Shown piece after piece: positions 35,421-46,318 of a stretch of 64,000 bases of DNA. Position numbers and translations under genes: made by a program. Where the stretch lies: the NCBI GenBank assembly GCA_036245805.1, contig BTRK01000006.1:49097257-49161256 (forward strand). Direction: 5' to 3'. The first letter of the stretch is position 1, and the number at the start of each line of letters is the position of its first letter. This stretch comes from Pristionchus mayeri. Its lineage: Eukaryota > Nematoda > Chromadorea > Rhabditida > Neodiplogasteridae. The notes beneath the pieces are model-generated. The model saw only the letters and a program-made list of their open reading frames with translations, had not been told where the DNA came from and did not search any database.

Positions 35421-37413
35421 TTACAACGCCTCGAACTCATTCTTGAAGACTTCGCACCTGCAGTGAAATTGATTTTTTTTTCTTTTTTTCTATTAGGTTG
35501 AACAGAAAGTCTTTATAAACTTTTTATTTCAATTCTTCTGACAATAAAGCGCAAGAGCGAAATCAAACGTATGCACCATTGTTATCTACGACAAATCTCC
35601 AACGTTCAGGCAACTTATGGATTCCCTCCTTATAGAACCCATCTCGGCGCGAATCAAAATATTGCTTGAGTGCGGCCTCGATCGCCCCACGGGAAATGAA
35701 GGATCTCTGATCGAGATGACGGGTCAGATCCGAGAACAACCAATCATCCGAAGGGGCCAAGCCAGGAGAATACGGTGTATGAGGGAGAACCATCCAGCCA
35801 TATTTGAACAGCTCCTGCTTGACCTGCCGTACAACATGGGGTCGGGCGTTATCGTGTTGATAGTACACTTTCTTGCCGTTCAGGGCAGATTGTGCGGATT
35901 TCTTCTTGAAATTCCGTAGTTGTTTAGTGTAGACATATCCAGTAATTATCCGCTTCTCGGGTAGGAGCTCCCAGTAAATCGGGCCATCCACTCCCCACCA
36001 GGCAGAGAGCAAGATTTTCATAGGGTGAAGGTCAGGCTTTGCGACGTCCTGTGGGGTCTCATTGGCATCCACCCACTGTGCCTTCCTATGGTGATTCTCA
36101 TAGCAGACCCACTTATCGACCCCTGTTATGAGACGGTCCACCCATCGATGTCCAGCGTGAAGAGTGAGTAGAGAAAGGGAATCGTCGACACGGTGGTCAA
36201 ACTGGTCTTGGGTCAATTTGTGGGGTATGAAACGGCCTAGCTTCTTCTTCTTGCCAATGGAGACCAATCATTTTACGATGGTGCTTTACGATACCCCAAG
36301 TGTGGCTGCCATGTCGCGGGTATTTGGAAAGGATCCAATTCCACTACGATCCGTAGCGCATCCAAATCCAGCTCGGGTGGCCTCCCAGACCGGTCATGAT
36401 CATCCATGGAAAAGTCCCTCTTCTCGAAGAGTTGGTACCAATTGCGCATGGTCTGGTAAGGAGTGGCATATGAATCGTACACTTCAGCCAACTGACGTTC
36501 CTATTCCTTCATTGTAGTGTGAGAGAGGAATACGAATAACAGAACGTTACGGATGTGCAAGGCCGTGTGAACAAACATCGTGATCTTACTAGTAGCAGAA
36601 TGAAAGGCGTGGAATGGGGAGTTGTTGACCACGTAGTCCCTTTGTCATTTGTTATTCACTAGAGGCGAGGGAACACCAAAGGTCTCGTGCACTGAGCAGT
36701 GATCGAGCAAAACAGTTTATAAAGACTTTCTGTTCAACCTAATATATTTAAAATTCAGTAATTACAAAAAAAAACTGACGGTCCGCTCATGTATTCGTCC
36801 ATGAATTTCTGCATTTTCACCTTGTCGAACTTCTTGATCTGGGCCACCATTTCGTCTCGTTTGCCCGACTGGAAACATTCTTCTCCGTTTCATATATCTA
36901 ATGATAATCGACAGCAGGGCGGATAAATAAGTGTACGATGACGGCATGTTCTGTTGCCGTATCATACGATATATATTTTGGTACTGAGTATTTCACGTAA
37001 AAAGCGCAAATTGAGCAGCTTGGAGCACTTAATTCAATTTTTCATAATGTCATCGATTGTACATGGTGTTTCGATCTACTTCTGGCACATTGTTGACAAT
37101 GATAAAATATGCTCACGTTGAGTAGCTTGAAGCACTTCATCACGAACTGCTTCACTTCCTTGTCCTTCTCAGCAGCCAATTGCTTCATCAGAGGAGTCGC
37201 GCAAGCTTCTGAGATGCATTTTCTACTGATATTTACTTAGTTAATTAGGGTGCGTTTGAAAAGACCGGATGCCCGTCGAAGCATAGTAGGTCCTATATTT
37301 TAATATATGAGATTGTTTTTATAGGATAAATTCCAGAACGTTCGCTCACCTTCTTCAGGAGTCATGGCGATAGCGATGATGAAGAGAGAGGAGAGAAGGA
37401 CAAGGAGTCGCAT
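35421..37413 (-). CDS. Small secreted protein, paralog A (93 aa), family not recognised
   Basis: Four exons in phase: 37350-37413, 37117-37208, 36780-36868, 35421-35457. The protein has a signal peptide (MRLLVLLSSLFIIAIA), then a charged, probably helical body with three Cys: one near ACATPLMKQLA, one in VMKCFKLLN, and one in SGPCEVFKNEF at the C-terminus. The last two exons are joined through a GTCAGT donor, which the paralog also uses. The gene is paralogous to 40667-42718, with the same exon structure (64, 92 and 89 bp first exons) and about two thirds identical residues by eye. Intron 3 holds a complete mariner (35493-36741) in the same orientation as the gene. A TATA-like sequence lies about 200 bases upstream (37610-37620). 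I do not recognise the family. Small size, secretion and tandem duplication suggest a lineage-specific secreted family. Confidence 0.85.
35493..36741 (-). mobile_element. Mariner element A, copy 1 (inactive), in intron 3 of paralog A
   Basis: A 1249-bp element with 28-base inverted ends TTAGGTTGAACAGAAAGTCT and TA on both sides. The minus-strand transposase is broken: a stop codon follows shortly after the first ATG, there is a one-base frameshift in the helix-turn-helix region, and a TGA lies just before the main 234-residue frame (35563-36267). That frame retains YYQHDNARPH and LAPSDDW, the second and third DD34D positions. The first catalytic motif, normally TGDEKW, reads TGVDKW. The copy is almost identical to 41257-42506. 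Confidence 0.92.
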
Positions 37414-37609
37414 CGTTCACCTACTGAATTTTTAGTTGCTAAAGGAAGCACTTTTACACAAAACATGCAGAGTATGAATAATTTTTGGAACTGACAATCG
37501 TATAACGCTTTTTACAGGCATGAATGAATTTGGGAGTTGTGGAAACTTTTCTAAAATAGAGCCGAACATTCTAGAAAGCGATGGAGTACCGTATCCCCGT
37601 TTCGACTTC

Positions 37610-37620
37610 CTTTTTATACA
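37610..37620 (-). promoter_or_regulatory. Probable TATA box of secreted protein gene A
   Basis: The minus strand reads TGTATAAAAAG about 200 bases upstream of the ATG. A TATAAAAG motif stands in a similar sequence context (next to GCGAGTACCGTGTCCCC, compared with ATGGAGTACCGTATCCCC here) at 45875, upstream of the paralog. The distance to the ATG is long, so a 5' untranslated exon or trans-splicing is likely. Confidence 0.45.
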
Positions 37621-38435
37621 TCCCAGTCTGGGGAAAAAATAGTAAGAAGATTGCTTTCCCATTCCCGTAACAGTAAGCTATGAACAGTCACTGAATCTCT
37701 TCCAATAATGAGAGGATAATTAGATGCCCAAAGCTCAAGGGGCGTTTTCCATGCAGAGTATTCACTGTTGCGCTAGTAAAAATATAATTTTCTAGATGAG
37801 CTAATCATAAAAAGGTTCATTTTGGAATAGCGTGCAGTCATAATCGAAATAGTAAGCTATTAGAGTTTCGAAAATAGTATTCAGTGTTCACGATGCATTC
37901 ACATCGCCATTCACATTCTCACTCCCATTCGCATTGAAAACCGCGCGAAAAATACAGTAATTATCCATTTTCAGTGATCGCTTAGCAGTGATCATTCCGC
38001 ATTTAGTTACACACTATATTCTCCAGCGGAAAAAAATCTGCAACTTTGCATACTAGTGATCAGAGCTTAAAGAAAAAAGTGATCAAATTAAAGAGCAAAT
38101 GACTATCGATATCTGGAATGGATCACATAAAAAAACGTTTCGGTGTTAAACTATACCATAACCCGCCGGAACAAAGTAATTCCGCAGATTATTTTGTTCG
38201 TTTCGCAAGAGAAGGAAGACGTCAACAAAAATCCGCTTCGATAGATGAAAGCTCACATTCATATGTTAGTTACTAGCGTTAGACATTATTTTATCGAACT
38301 TTAGTACAATTGAAACGTGCCTAATTAATTTAGCTGGTATGAGTCAAACAGGATGATGTATAAGAAAATTATGTGAAAACGAAATATCGCTCGGAATGTT
38401 GCTCAAATACAAGGACACGCTGCAAACATGCATGT
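37621..38435. other. Intergenic, upstream of paralog A
   Basis: No exon was seen. It contains a short run of variants of CATTC(A/G)CATT at 37890-37935 (simple-sequence repeat) and otherwise AT-rich single-copy sequence. Confidence 0.4.
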
Positions 38436-38508
38436 GCTTCCGTGGCGCAATCGGCAGCGCGTTCGGCTGTTAACCGAAAGGTCGGTGGTTCGAAACCACC
38501 CGGGAGCG
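38436..38508 (+). tRNA. tRNA-Asn (anticodon GTT), copy 1
   Basis: A 73-base cloverleaf with acceptor GCTTCCG/CGGGAGC (seven pairs with one T-G), anticodon stem TTCGG/CCGAA around CTGTTAA (GTT, Asn), T stem GGTGG/CCACC with loop TTCGAAA. No intron. A T-run terminator follows (AATTTTTGC). All arms pair, so it is probably functional. Compare the degenerate copy at 50764. Confidence 0.95.
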
Positions 38509-38777
38509 TAATTTTTGCATTTTGATCAACCCCTCACCTCCACTCTCCCATTCCCACTGAGGGCGACTGATGTGAGAAGGTAGACCTACTCAAAGAAATA
38601 TAATTTTAAAATCGTCTCCGAACAAAAAAAAGAAAAAAGAATATACAAACAAAACTAGCGTGTAAATACATAAAAAAAGAATTATCAACAATATGATTTG
38701 AAAATCGAATACATAACAACAGAAAACATCCGGGGAAAGTTATACAATTTGCGCAATTAGAGACGGTATTGATGGGG

Positions 38778-39574
38778 TCAGTGGTGTGCAACAAGTTTCC
38801 CGCATTCATCTTTTATCATGCTCGCACATCTCTTATTGGAATTCGAAATCAGGAGTGCGGGAAACTTTTTGAACACCCCTGGATTACATGGCCGCCTACT
38901 TCTTGTAAAGTATCTCGGCTCGTCCGTGTCTGTAGAGGAGGTGGATCCGTGGAGGAAAGGGCTGTTCGGTTGCTTCGGGGAACTCGTAGTGACTACTATA
39001 GTTCGAGAAACGATACCACGCTCTCTTCACTCTACACACTCTCTCGCCAATCGATCGGTCTAGAGAGTGTGCAGAATGAAGAGAGCGTGGCATCGTTTCT
39101 CGAACTCGTAGTGACGTCCTCCATCCGTAGCAGCATTCCGATCAATGCACTCGATGCGGATCGAAGAGCCTAAGGAAAAATGATATGATGATGAGATAAA
39201 GATTACGTGATTTAGTTATTTAGAGAAGTGTACTGTGCCCATTACAGAAGGCCTTGACTAATGCAGAGATGACGAGATGGGCACACAGAGATGAAGTTGC
39301 CGAATAATCCAAATTAACAATGTTGCTTCTAATTTGATATTTGCTAAAATTCAACAAATAACATCGGAGTTGAGCACGCACGCTACTTTTGGAGATGCAC
39401 TAAAATGATCGACAAGTAAATTCAATTTTGTGTTGTTTTCGTCTAATATAATCTGGTTGAGTGACAAAATCAAAGATATCGTACCTTTCTTTCTCGGGTG
39501 GGGTCGCTAAGCATAAGCTCGAGTTGCGCGACGAGAAACGCAAGGTATAACTCGTAGTCGTCATTGCGAAGCAT
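38778..39574 (-). pseudogene. Two-exon reading frame interrupted by a MITE, product unknown
   Basis: A first exon (39485-39574) begins at an ATG directly after an in-frame stop and encodes a Leu-rich helical stretch including DDYELYLAFLVAQLELML. A good donor (GTACGA) and acceptor (TTCCTTAG) lead in phase to a second exon starting at 39169. If the MITE at 38994-39107 and one copy of its 8-bp duplication are taken out, this exon stays open to a TGA at 38778-38780, about 90 residues of Ser/Thr-rich and then basic, Cys-containing sequence. With the MITE present the frame ends inside it. A different frame of the same MITE-free exon also reads well (ending RHGRAEILYKK), so the true frame is uncertain. 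The family was not recognised. An upstream exon at 39781-39891 may belong to the same locus. Confidence 0.45.
38994..39107. mobile_element. Type A MITE inserted in a coding-like exon
   Basis: A 114-bp palindrome whose inner ends read TAGTTCGAGAAACGATACC and inverse, flanked by exact 8-bp direct repeats GTAGTGAC (38986-38993 and 39108-39115). The two arms differ at few positions, so this is one of the youngest copies in the window. Confidence 0.92.
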
Positions 39575-39780
39575 TCAGAGCATGCCATAGCACTCTTAGA
39601 GTTCCTGCAAATGATGCTTGAACAGGCTCTAGTCGCGGAACGAAACGGATGAGATAGTAAAATCAGAGAGAAAGTGGGAGCGATTCTCCTCGTTCAAATC
39701 TCACTACCACCGTCAGTTAATACAACTCCAAATGGACATATTTTTCTATATTCATGATACCATTCAATATCGCGAGATTT

Positions 39781-39891
39781 CTACGAACTAGCCAGAGTTT
39801 TGCTGAGAAACTCCCGATTAGCCTGATTGTCATACTCGGATACGATGCTTTCGAGGGGATTTGTATCCCCTACCAGAGGAGTTCGACGTAC
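39781..39891 (-). CDS. Possible orphan exon, product unknown
   Basis: After an acceptor TTTTCTTAG there are 36 open codons to a TAG: a basic start (VRRTPLVGDTNP) and an acidic, helical continuation (ESIVSEYDNQANREFL). A donor-like GTAGAA overlaps the stop. It does not join in phase to the exon at 39485-39574. Real coding is plausible from composition only. Confidence 0.3.
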   Translation of the reverse strand, partial: VRRTPLVGDTNPLESIVSEYDNQANREFLSKTLASS

Positions 39892-40490
39892 CTAAGAAAA
39901 GGAATGGCTCATGTTTGACTCAAAACCGTTGGCGAATCTGTATTCGTCTCTGATCAATTATCAACATCTGATCAGTGATCTCAGTGATCAGTAATCATAC
40001 TATCAAGTGAATACACTAATATCTGCACGTGATTACACTAATATCCTCTCTCGCTCAGTCTGACCGATGGGAACATGAAATGACCATTTGAAACGAGGAG
40101 AGCACGTGCCGGTTTGCCTTACATTCCCACTCCCAACTCAACTCCCCCCCCCCCAACTCCCAGTCAACTCCCAGGAACATTTTGGAAATTTTTAAAACGG
40201 TTTTGAGAATTTAGAGAAAAAAGAAGAGATAAATTCCTACCGTGGAATATTGTACATATCACGATATGTGAGTTCCGACCATGTCCATGTTAGTTATTGG
40301 CCGCCATCGGGAGTCTCTCTACCCATGTTCTTGTGATTTATTCGTACAGAATAGAATCATTCGTATGTGGGACAAATCCAAGAAATAAAACACAAATTTT
40401 ATTTCCTGATTCAGTCTGCTCAATGTCCCCAACGTCGTGCTAGAAAGGTATGCAGCAGACGCTAGCAGGGCTCAGCAAACTGCAAAACTT
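39892..40490. other. Intergenic between exon-like sequence and tRNA-Asp
   Basis: No coding signal was seen. Holds a C-run (40144-40155) and short direct repeats of ATCTGATCAGTGATC (39966-39995) and CACTAATATC (40014-40044). Confidence 0.4.
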
Positions 40491-40562
40491 CTCTCTGGCC
40501 GGTTATTGAACCCGGGTCTCGCACGTGACAGGCGCGGATACTAACCACTATACTACCAGAGA
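40491..40562 (-). tRNA. tRNA-Asp (anticodon GTC), T stem imperfect
   Basis: On the minus strand the acceptor TCTCTGG/CCAGAGA pairs perfectly, the D arm is TAGTATAGTGGTTAGTAT, and the anticodon stem CGCGC/GTGCG encloses CTGTCAC (GTC, Asp). The T arm reads CCGGG, TTCAATA, ACCGG, so the loop-closing pair, normally the invariant G53-C61, is G-A. A TTTT terminator follows on the minus strand. It is either a functional gene with one weak pair or an early pseudogene. Confidence 0.82.
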
Positions 40563-40666
40563 CGTGTTAGTTGGGCTTAGCGAAGCATTACATCTCACTG
40601 AACGTGTGCGTTGTTCAAAACATGATAGATTGATCAGCACTTTATTCAGAAATTCATGCACTACTT

Positions 40667-42718
40667 TCACGGAAACAAGGCGTCGAACTCCTTCCTGAAC
40701 ACTTCGCACCTGCAATGAAATTTATTAATTAAAAAAAAAAAAGTTCTTATTTAAAAAAATCAATAATTTAAAAAAAACTGACGGTCCGATCATGTATTCG
40801 TCCATGAACTTCGCAGCTTTCACCTTGTCGAACTTCTTGACCAACTTCTCCACTTCGTCCCTTTTGCCCGCCTGGAAATTCCTGTATTTCTCTGAATTCA
40901 TTAGTAAATTTTTTTGTCAGATTGTTCAGAGTTAGAACATGAAACAAATATCGAAGCTATCCAGAGTGCGGTCCTAATTGTAAGGGCTATACAAATGGGT
41001 TCATCTCATTTTGAGGAATTGTGGATGCGGTGGTTTTTTGGTTTGCTCGGCGTCAAGTGTGATATTATTCGAAATGTGACATGACGATATCACTTCCGTA
41101 CTGGTTCTTGGTCGATCGGGGTCAAATCAAACAAACGTTGAGCAGTTTGAAGCACTTCATGACGAACTGCTTCAGCTCCTTGTCCTTCTCGTTCGCTAAC
41201 TGCTTCATCATAGGAGCCGCGCATGCTTCTGAAATATTAATTTATTTTTGTAAATATTAGGTTGAACAGAAAGTCTTTATAAACTGTTTTGCTCGATCAC
41301 TGCTCAGTGCACGAGACCTTTGGTGTTCCCTCGCCTCTAGTGAATAACAAATGACAAAGGGACTATGTGGTCAACAACTCCCCATTCCACGCCTTTCATT
41401 CTGCTACTAGTAAGATCACGATGTTTGTTCACACGGCCTTGCACATCCGCAACGTTCTGTTATTCGTATTCCTCTCTCACACTACAATGAAGGAATAGGA
41501 ACGTCAGTTGGCTGAAGTGTACGATTCATATGCCACTCCTTACCAGACCATGCGCAATTGGTACCAACTCTTCGAGAAGAGGGACTTTTCCATGGATGAT
41601 CATGACCGGTCTGGGAGGCCACCCGAGCTGGATTTGGATGCGCTACGGATCGTAGTGGAATTGGATCCTTTCCAAATACCCGCGACATGGCAGCCACACT
41701 TGGGGTATCGCAAAGCACCATCGTAAAATGATTGGTCTCCATTGGCAAGAAGAAGAAGCTAGGCCGTTTCATACCCCACAAATTGACCCAAGACCAGTTT
41801 GACCACCGTGTCGACGATTCCCTTTCTCTACTCACTCTTCACGCTGGACATCGATGGGTGGACCGTCTCATAACAGGGGTCGATAAGTGGGTCTGCTATG
41901 AGAATCACCATAGGAAGGCACAGTGGGTGGATGCCAATGAGACCCCACAGGACGTCGCAAAGCCTGACCTTCACCCTATGAAAATCTTGCTCTCTGCCTG
42001 GTGGGGAGTGGATGGCCCGATTTACTGGGAGCTCCTACCCGAGAAGCGGATAATTACTGGATATGTCTACACTAAACAACTACGGAATTTCAAGAAGAAA
42101 TCCGCACAATCTGCCCTGAACGGCAAGAAAGTGTACTATCAACACGATAACGCCCGACCCCATGTTGTACGGCAGGTCAAGCAGGAGCTGTTCAAATATG
42201 GCTGGATGGTTCTCCCTCATACACCGTATTCTCCTGGCTTGGCCCCTTCGGATGATTGGTTGTTCTCGGATCTGACCCGTCATCTCGATCAGAGATCCTT
42301 CATTTCCCGTGGGGCGATCGAGGCCGCACTCAAGCAATATTTTGATTCGCGCCGAGATGGGTTCTATAAGGAGGGAATCCATAAGTTGCCTGAACGTTGG
42401 AGATTTGTCGTAGATAACAATGATGCATACGTTTGATTTCGCTCTTGCGCTTTATTGTCAGAAGAATTGAAATAAAAAGTTTATAAAGACTTTCTGTTCA
42501 ACCTAATATATTAAATTAAATTGTTTATTACGCTAGCGTGCAGCGCACGAGATTTTACTGTGGCTAACAGTCTAGAGGATGTGCATACTCAGCTTGTAGA
42601 ATGGGAAGGAGCGAAATTTCGGGTGCGAGATAAACGTGGAAAATATTAACTGACCTTCCTCGGGTGTCATTGCGATCACTACGATCAGCAAAGAGGAGAG
42701 AACAAGGAGCAGTCGCAT
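40667..42718 (-). CDS. Small secreted protein, paralog B (95 aa), family not recognised
   Basis: Four exons in phase: 42655-42718, 41137-41228, 40783-40871, 40667-40709 (TGA). Signal peptide MRLLLVLSSLLIVVIA, then the same charged helical body as paralog A, with three Cys in ACAAPMMKQLA, VMKCFKLLN and IGPCEVFRKEF. An AATAAA lies on the minus strand about 20 bases past the stop (complement of 40640-40647). Intron 1 contains a mariner (41257-42506) running against the gene. Directly upstream, 17 bases before the ATG, begins a 2.9-kb pair of foldbacks; the sequence beyond them (45670-45990) resembles the upstream region of paralog A. The coding frame is intact, so loss of function, if any, would be regulatory. 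Confidence 0.87.
41257..42506 (+). mobile_element. Mariner element A, copy 2 (inactive), in intron 1 of paralog B
   Basis: A 1250-bp element with the same TTAGGTTGAACAGAAAGTCT ends and TA flanks as copy 1. The transposase carries the same defects: early stop after the first ATG, frameshift near 41670, TGA just before 41732, and TGVDKW in place of TGDEKW. The long frame 41732-42436 differs from copy 1 by one residue (Asp for Gly near the C-terminus). Confidence 0.92.
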
Positions 42719-42734
42719 GATTTACCCGCTTAAT

Positions 42735-43994
42735 TATCACGCGTATCACGAGTCGGTGGATGAAAAATTACCTCCTCAGGAACATTTTCACAAAAGTTGT
42801 GCCGAATATCGTTCATATTACTGTGGTAGAATACCCTAGAAGTAAGATTTCGAATAACATAGGTCATTGGTCCCAGAGCCGGCTTTTAGAAATTTTCCGG
42901 TTTTGCACCTGGCTATCGTGTATGTCAGCTCCCAGATGAGCTACAGATATGGCGTTTAGCTCAAAATGTGCAGAAAAAAGTTTCCTGCAACTTTTATGTT
43001 GTACACGAGACGTTTGGACAACATTTAAAAAAAATATGAGTAAAAAACACATTTTGTCAACAAAATAAAAATATTTTCTCTGGCACGCAGTGGAGCGCAG
43101 CAGAATTTTAATGCAGATTATGAAACAACAAGTCGACGTGTATGATATAAAAATATAAAAGCCAAATTCGAAGTACCTCCAACTTGGTAATTTTCACTCA
43201 AACTTGGCACTCTGAAGAAAATGTCGAAAAATGACATTTTTCAGAACGTTGATTTTTCTTCTTTAACTGTTCACAAATTGTTGATAGAGTTGAGTAAAGT
43301 AGGTAAATCTCATTATTGAGGATACTAATTCGAGAATGAACATTGTAACGCATATGTAGGGCTAGTTACCTCGAAATTAGACAAAATTAATAATTTAGAC
43401 AGCAATATCATTTATAATTAGTTGTGCATACTTCAATTAACTCTAACAACAATTTGTGAACAGTTAAATAAGGAAAATCAACGTTCTGAAAAATGTCATT
43501 TTTCGACTTTTTCTTCAGAGTGCCAAGTTTGAGTGAAAATTACCAAGTTGGAGGTTCTTCGAATTTGGATTTTATATTTTTATATTTTTATATCATACAC
43601 ACCGAGTTGTTGTTTCATAATCTGCATTAAAATTCTGCTGCGCTCCACTGCGTGCCAGAGAAAATATTTTTAATTTGTTGACAAAATGTGTTTTTTACTC
43701 ATAATGTTTTTAATTGTTGTCCAAACGTCTCGTGTACAACATAAAAGTTGCAGGAAATAATTTTCTGCACATTTTGAGCTAAATGCCATATCTGTAGCTC
43801 ATCTGGGAGCTGAAATACACGATAGCCAGGTGCAAAACCGGAAAATTTCTAAAAGCCGGCTCTGGGACCAATGACCTATGTTATTCGAAATCTTACTTCT
43901 AGGGTATCCTACCACAGCAATATGAACGATATTCGGCACAACTTTTTTGAAAATGTTCCCGCACACCTCCTCTGACTCGTGATACGTGTGTTAT
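42735..43994. mobile_element. 1.26-kb foldback element (TATCACG family, copy 3)
   Basis: Starts TATCACGCGTATCACGAGTC and ends with the inverse near 43985. The arms are about 560 bases and nearly identical (for example CCAAACGTCTCGTGTACAAC against its inverse). They share the AGCCGGCTTTTAG and CAGCTCCCAGATGAGCTACA words with copy 1. The centre is near 43350. Confidence 0.85.
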
Positions 43995-44002
43995 ACCACA
44001 GG

Positions 44003-45660
44003 TATCACGAGTCAGTGGAGAAAGCCAGGAACAATTTTTTTTCAAACCTTCTCAAATTCGATCATACTATAAATGTATCTTAGTATAGAGACTAGATTAC
44101 GAAAGAGCCAGGTCATTTGTCCCGCAGCCGGCTTTTAGGCATTTTACGGTTTTTGTTCCGGCTACACTGTATATCAGCTCATTTTTGAGCTACAGACGTG
44201 GGATTGGTCTTAAAATGAGCAGAAAAATATGACGAGAAAATTTCGCGTTGGAAACATCCTGCTCAGACAAAAAATAAAAATGTTAGGTCCTGAAAATCAA
44301 ACTTCAAAGTAGATAAAAAATAATTTCACTGTCACGCAAGTGCGTTGCAGTGAATTTTATTTCATACTATGAAAGAAAAAGTCAATATGTGTCACATAAA
44401 AAAATTGCGTGGGAGGTTTCGGGTATGTTCCGTTTGATATGCTTGACTGAAAATGCGGTGCCGCTCATGCCGAGAACGTAAATATGCATTCTACAAGTTT
44501 TTTAAAGCACTATCTTCTATATTTCAGCATTTCCTAAAGTTTCATACCAGTGCCCAACTGTAAACACTACACTACTCAGAATTGTCGTCATTCCTAAAAA
44601 TTTGATTTTTCGCACTCAATTTTTCTTGAAAATATCACACGGAAATTTGACATTTCCGAAACTAATATCCATATTCTCGAGTATATTATTTTAGTATGCT
44701 TTGTGATGTTGCAGAATATCCTCCGAAAGGGCTCTACTGAGCTTCCCAAGATGTTGTTATAATTGCTCGAAAATCGAAAATGTTGGGTTCGTTTATCAAG
44801 AAAAAAATTATTCATCCGTGATTTTGAGTACACTGGTCTTATTTTACCATTAGTATGTTATATGCTATCTGAGGATATAAATAAGAGTGCATACATGTCT
44901 TATTTAGATGATTTTTAAAATATCATTTTTTTTGAAAAAAATAAAATTTGAAAATTTTTCAAAACAGGCAAACAATGATTTGATTATTATTTCCTAATGA
45001 ATTTGCCGCGGGACATAGTGACTGAGATAAAATTGTGTCATATTTGCCAAAAACACGCCCGAATTTCATGAATCGAATTTTTTTACCTCGAAATTTCACG
45101 TATTCGAGTAATTATAACAACATCTTGGGAAGCTCAATAGAGCCCTTTCGGAGGATATTATACAACATCATAGAGCATACTAAAATAATCATTTTCAGTC
45201 AAGCATATCAAACGGAACATACCCGAAACCTCCCACGCAATTTTTTATGTGACACATATTGACTTGTTCTTTCAAAGTATGAAATAAAATTCACTGCAAC
45301 GCACCTGCGTGATAGTGAAATTATTTTTTATCTACTTTGAAGTTTGATTTTCAGGACGTAACATTTTTATTTTTTGTCTGAGCAGGATGTTTCCAACACG
45401 AAATTTTCTCGTCATATTTTTCTGCTCATTATAAGACCAATCCCACGTCTGTAGCTCAAAAATGAGCTGATATATAGTGTAGCCGGTACAAAAACCGTAA
45501 AATGCATAAAAGCCGGCTGCGGGACAAATGACCTGGCTCTTTCGTAATCTAGTCTCTATACTAAGATACAGTTATAGTATGATCGAATTTGAGAATGTTT
45601 GAAACATATTGTTCCCAAGGTGGTTGTTTTTGCTTCATCGACTCGTGATACATGTGATAC
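44003..45660. mobile_element. 1.66-kb foldback element (TATCACG family, copy 4)
   Basis: Starts TATCACGAGTCAGTGG a few bases after copy 3 ends, and finishes CGACTCGTGATACATGTGATA. The arms of about 650 bases carry GCAGCCGGCTTTTAGGCATT and its inverse. The interior differs from copy 3. The central 200 bases around 44900 are not inverted. Confidence 0.83.
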
Positions 45661-46318
45661 ATTTTTTTTAAAATTATAGGCTCAACGCGCAACGTTGCAC
45701 AACAGTCGAATGGTATTTTCACAGTTGATTTAGCGTTGCATGTCAGACAAATAATATACGAGTTATCGTATAAGTCCTACGGACAATTTGACTCGAATCT
45801 CGGCTTGTATGAGTGATAAATTCTACGAAGCGAGCGAGTACCGTGTCCCCCCCCCCCCCCCGTCACGACTTACCTTTTATAGTGGGAGTTGTTATCGTGA
45901 AGTAGGAAGTAGATTGTTATGCTCCCCCCGTTCCATTAATCTGGGGAATGATCGGATAATGAAATTCCCAGAACTCAAGGGGAAATAATGAGGCGAAATC
46001 CAAGGGGAAAACAAAGAAATTATCCATTATCACCAGTCAGTTAGCAGTTGCTTATCGTATTCTGCACGGAGTCTCCGAGATTGCTCAGTAGTAAGATCAC
46101 AGGAAACGAGATAATTTATGCCAGTTCACGTAGACTAATGACCTCGAAAATATGTTGAATAGAGGGAGAGGGAGTGAAAAATAAAGAGACAATTTCTTAT
46201 TAATCCATATGCTTAATTAATTAGGCTTTGCTTAATTAGTATTGACAGTCACTTTTTAAAAAGATTGTATTGATCTTCGCCTGAGGCATCTTTCTTATCA
46301 TTGGATTGTTGAGATCTA
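45661..46318. other. Displaced upstream region of paralog B
   Basis: No exon was seen. The segment 45820-45990 resembles the upstream region of paralog A (GCGAGTACCGTGTCCCC, the TATA context and the TCCCAGAACTCAAGGGG end, compared with GCCCAAAGCTCAAGGGG at 37730). A C-run at 45847-45861 may be length-variable or misassembled. Confidence 0.45.
45875..45882 (-). promoter_or_regulatory. TATA-like box, probable displaced promoter of paralog B
   Basis: The minus strand reads CTATAAAAGG in the same local context as the TATA box of paralog A. It now lies about 3.2 kb from the ATG of paralog B because two foldbacks separate them. Confidence 0.4.

Noticed and set aside
35617..36517. Antisense ORFs over mariner A (also 41482-42382)
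   Set aside because: Exact complements of the transposase region, present in both copies, with no independent evidence.
38769..39173. 134-codon plus-strand ORF
   Set aside because: It runs through the MITE palindrome and is antisense to a better minus-strand exon model; its sequence shows no domain or splice support.
45847..45861. C-run as a functional G-quadruplex or telomere-like site
   Set aside because: Single homopolymer run; similar G or C runs at 10731, 40144, 53028 and 63462 suggest slippage or assembly noise.
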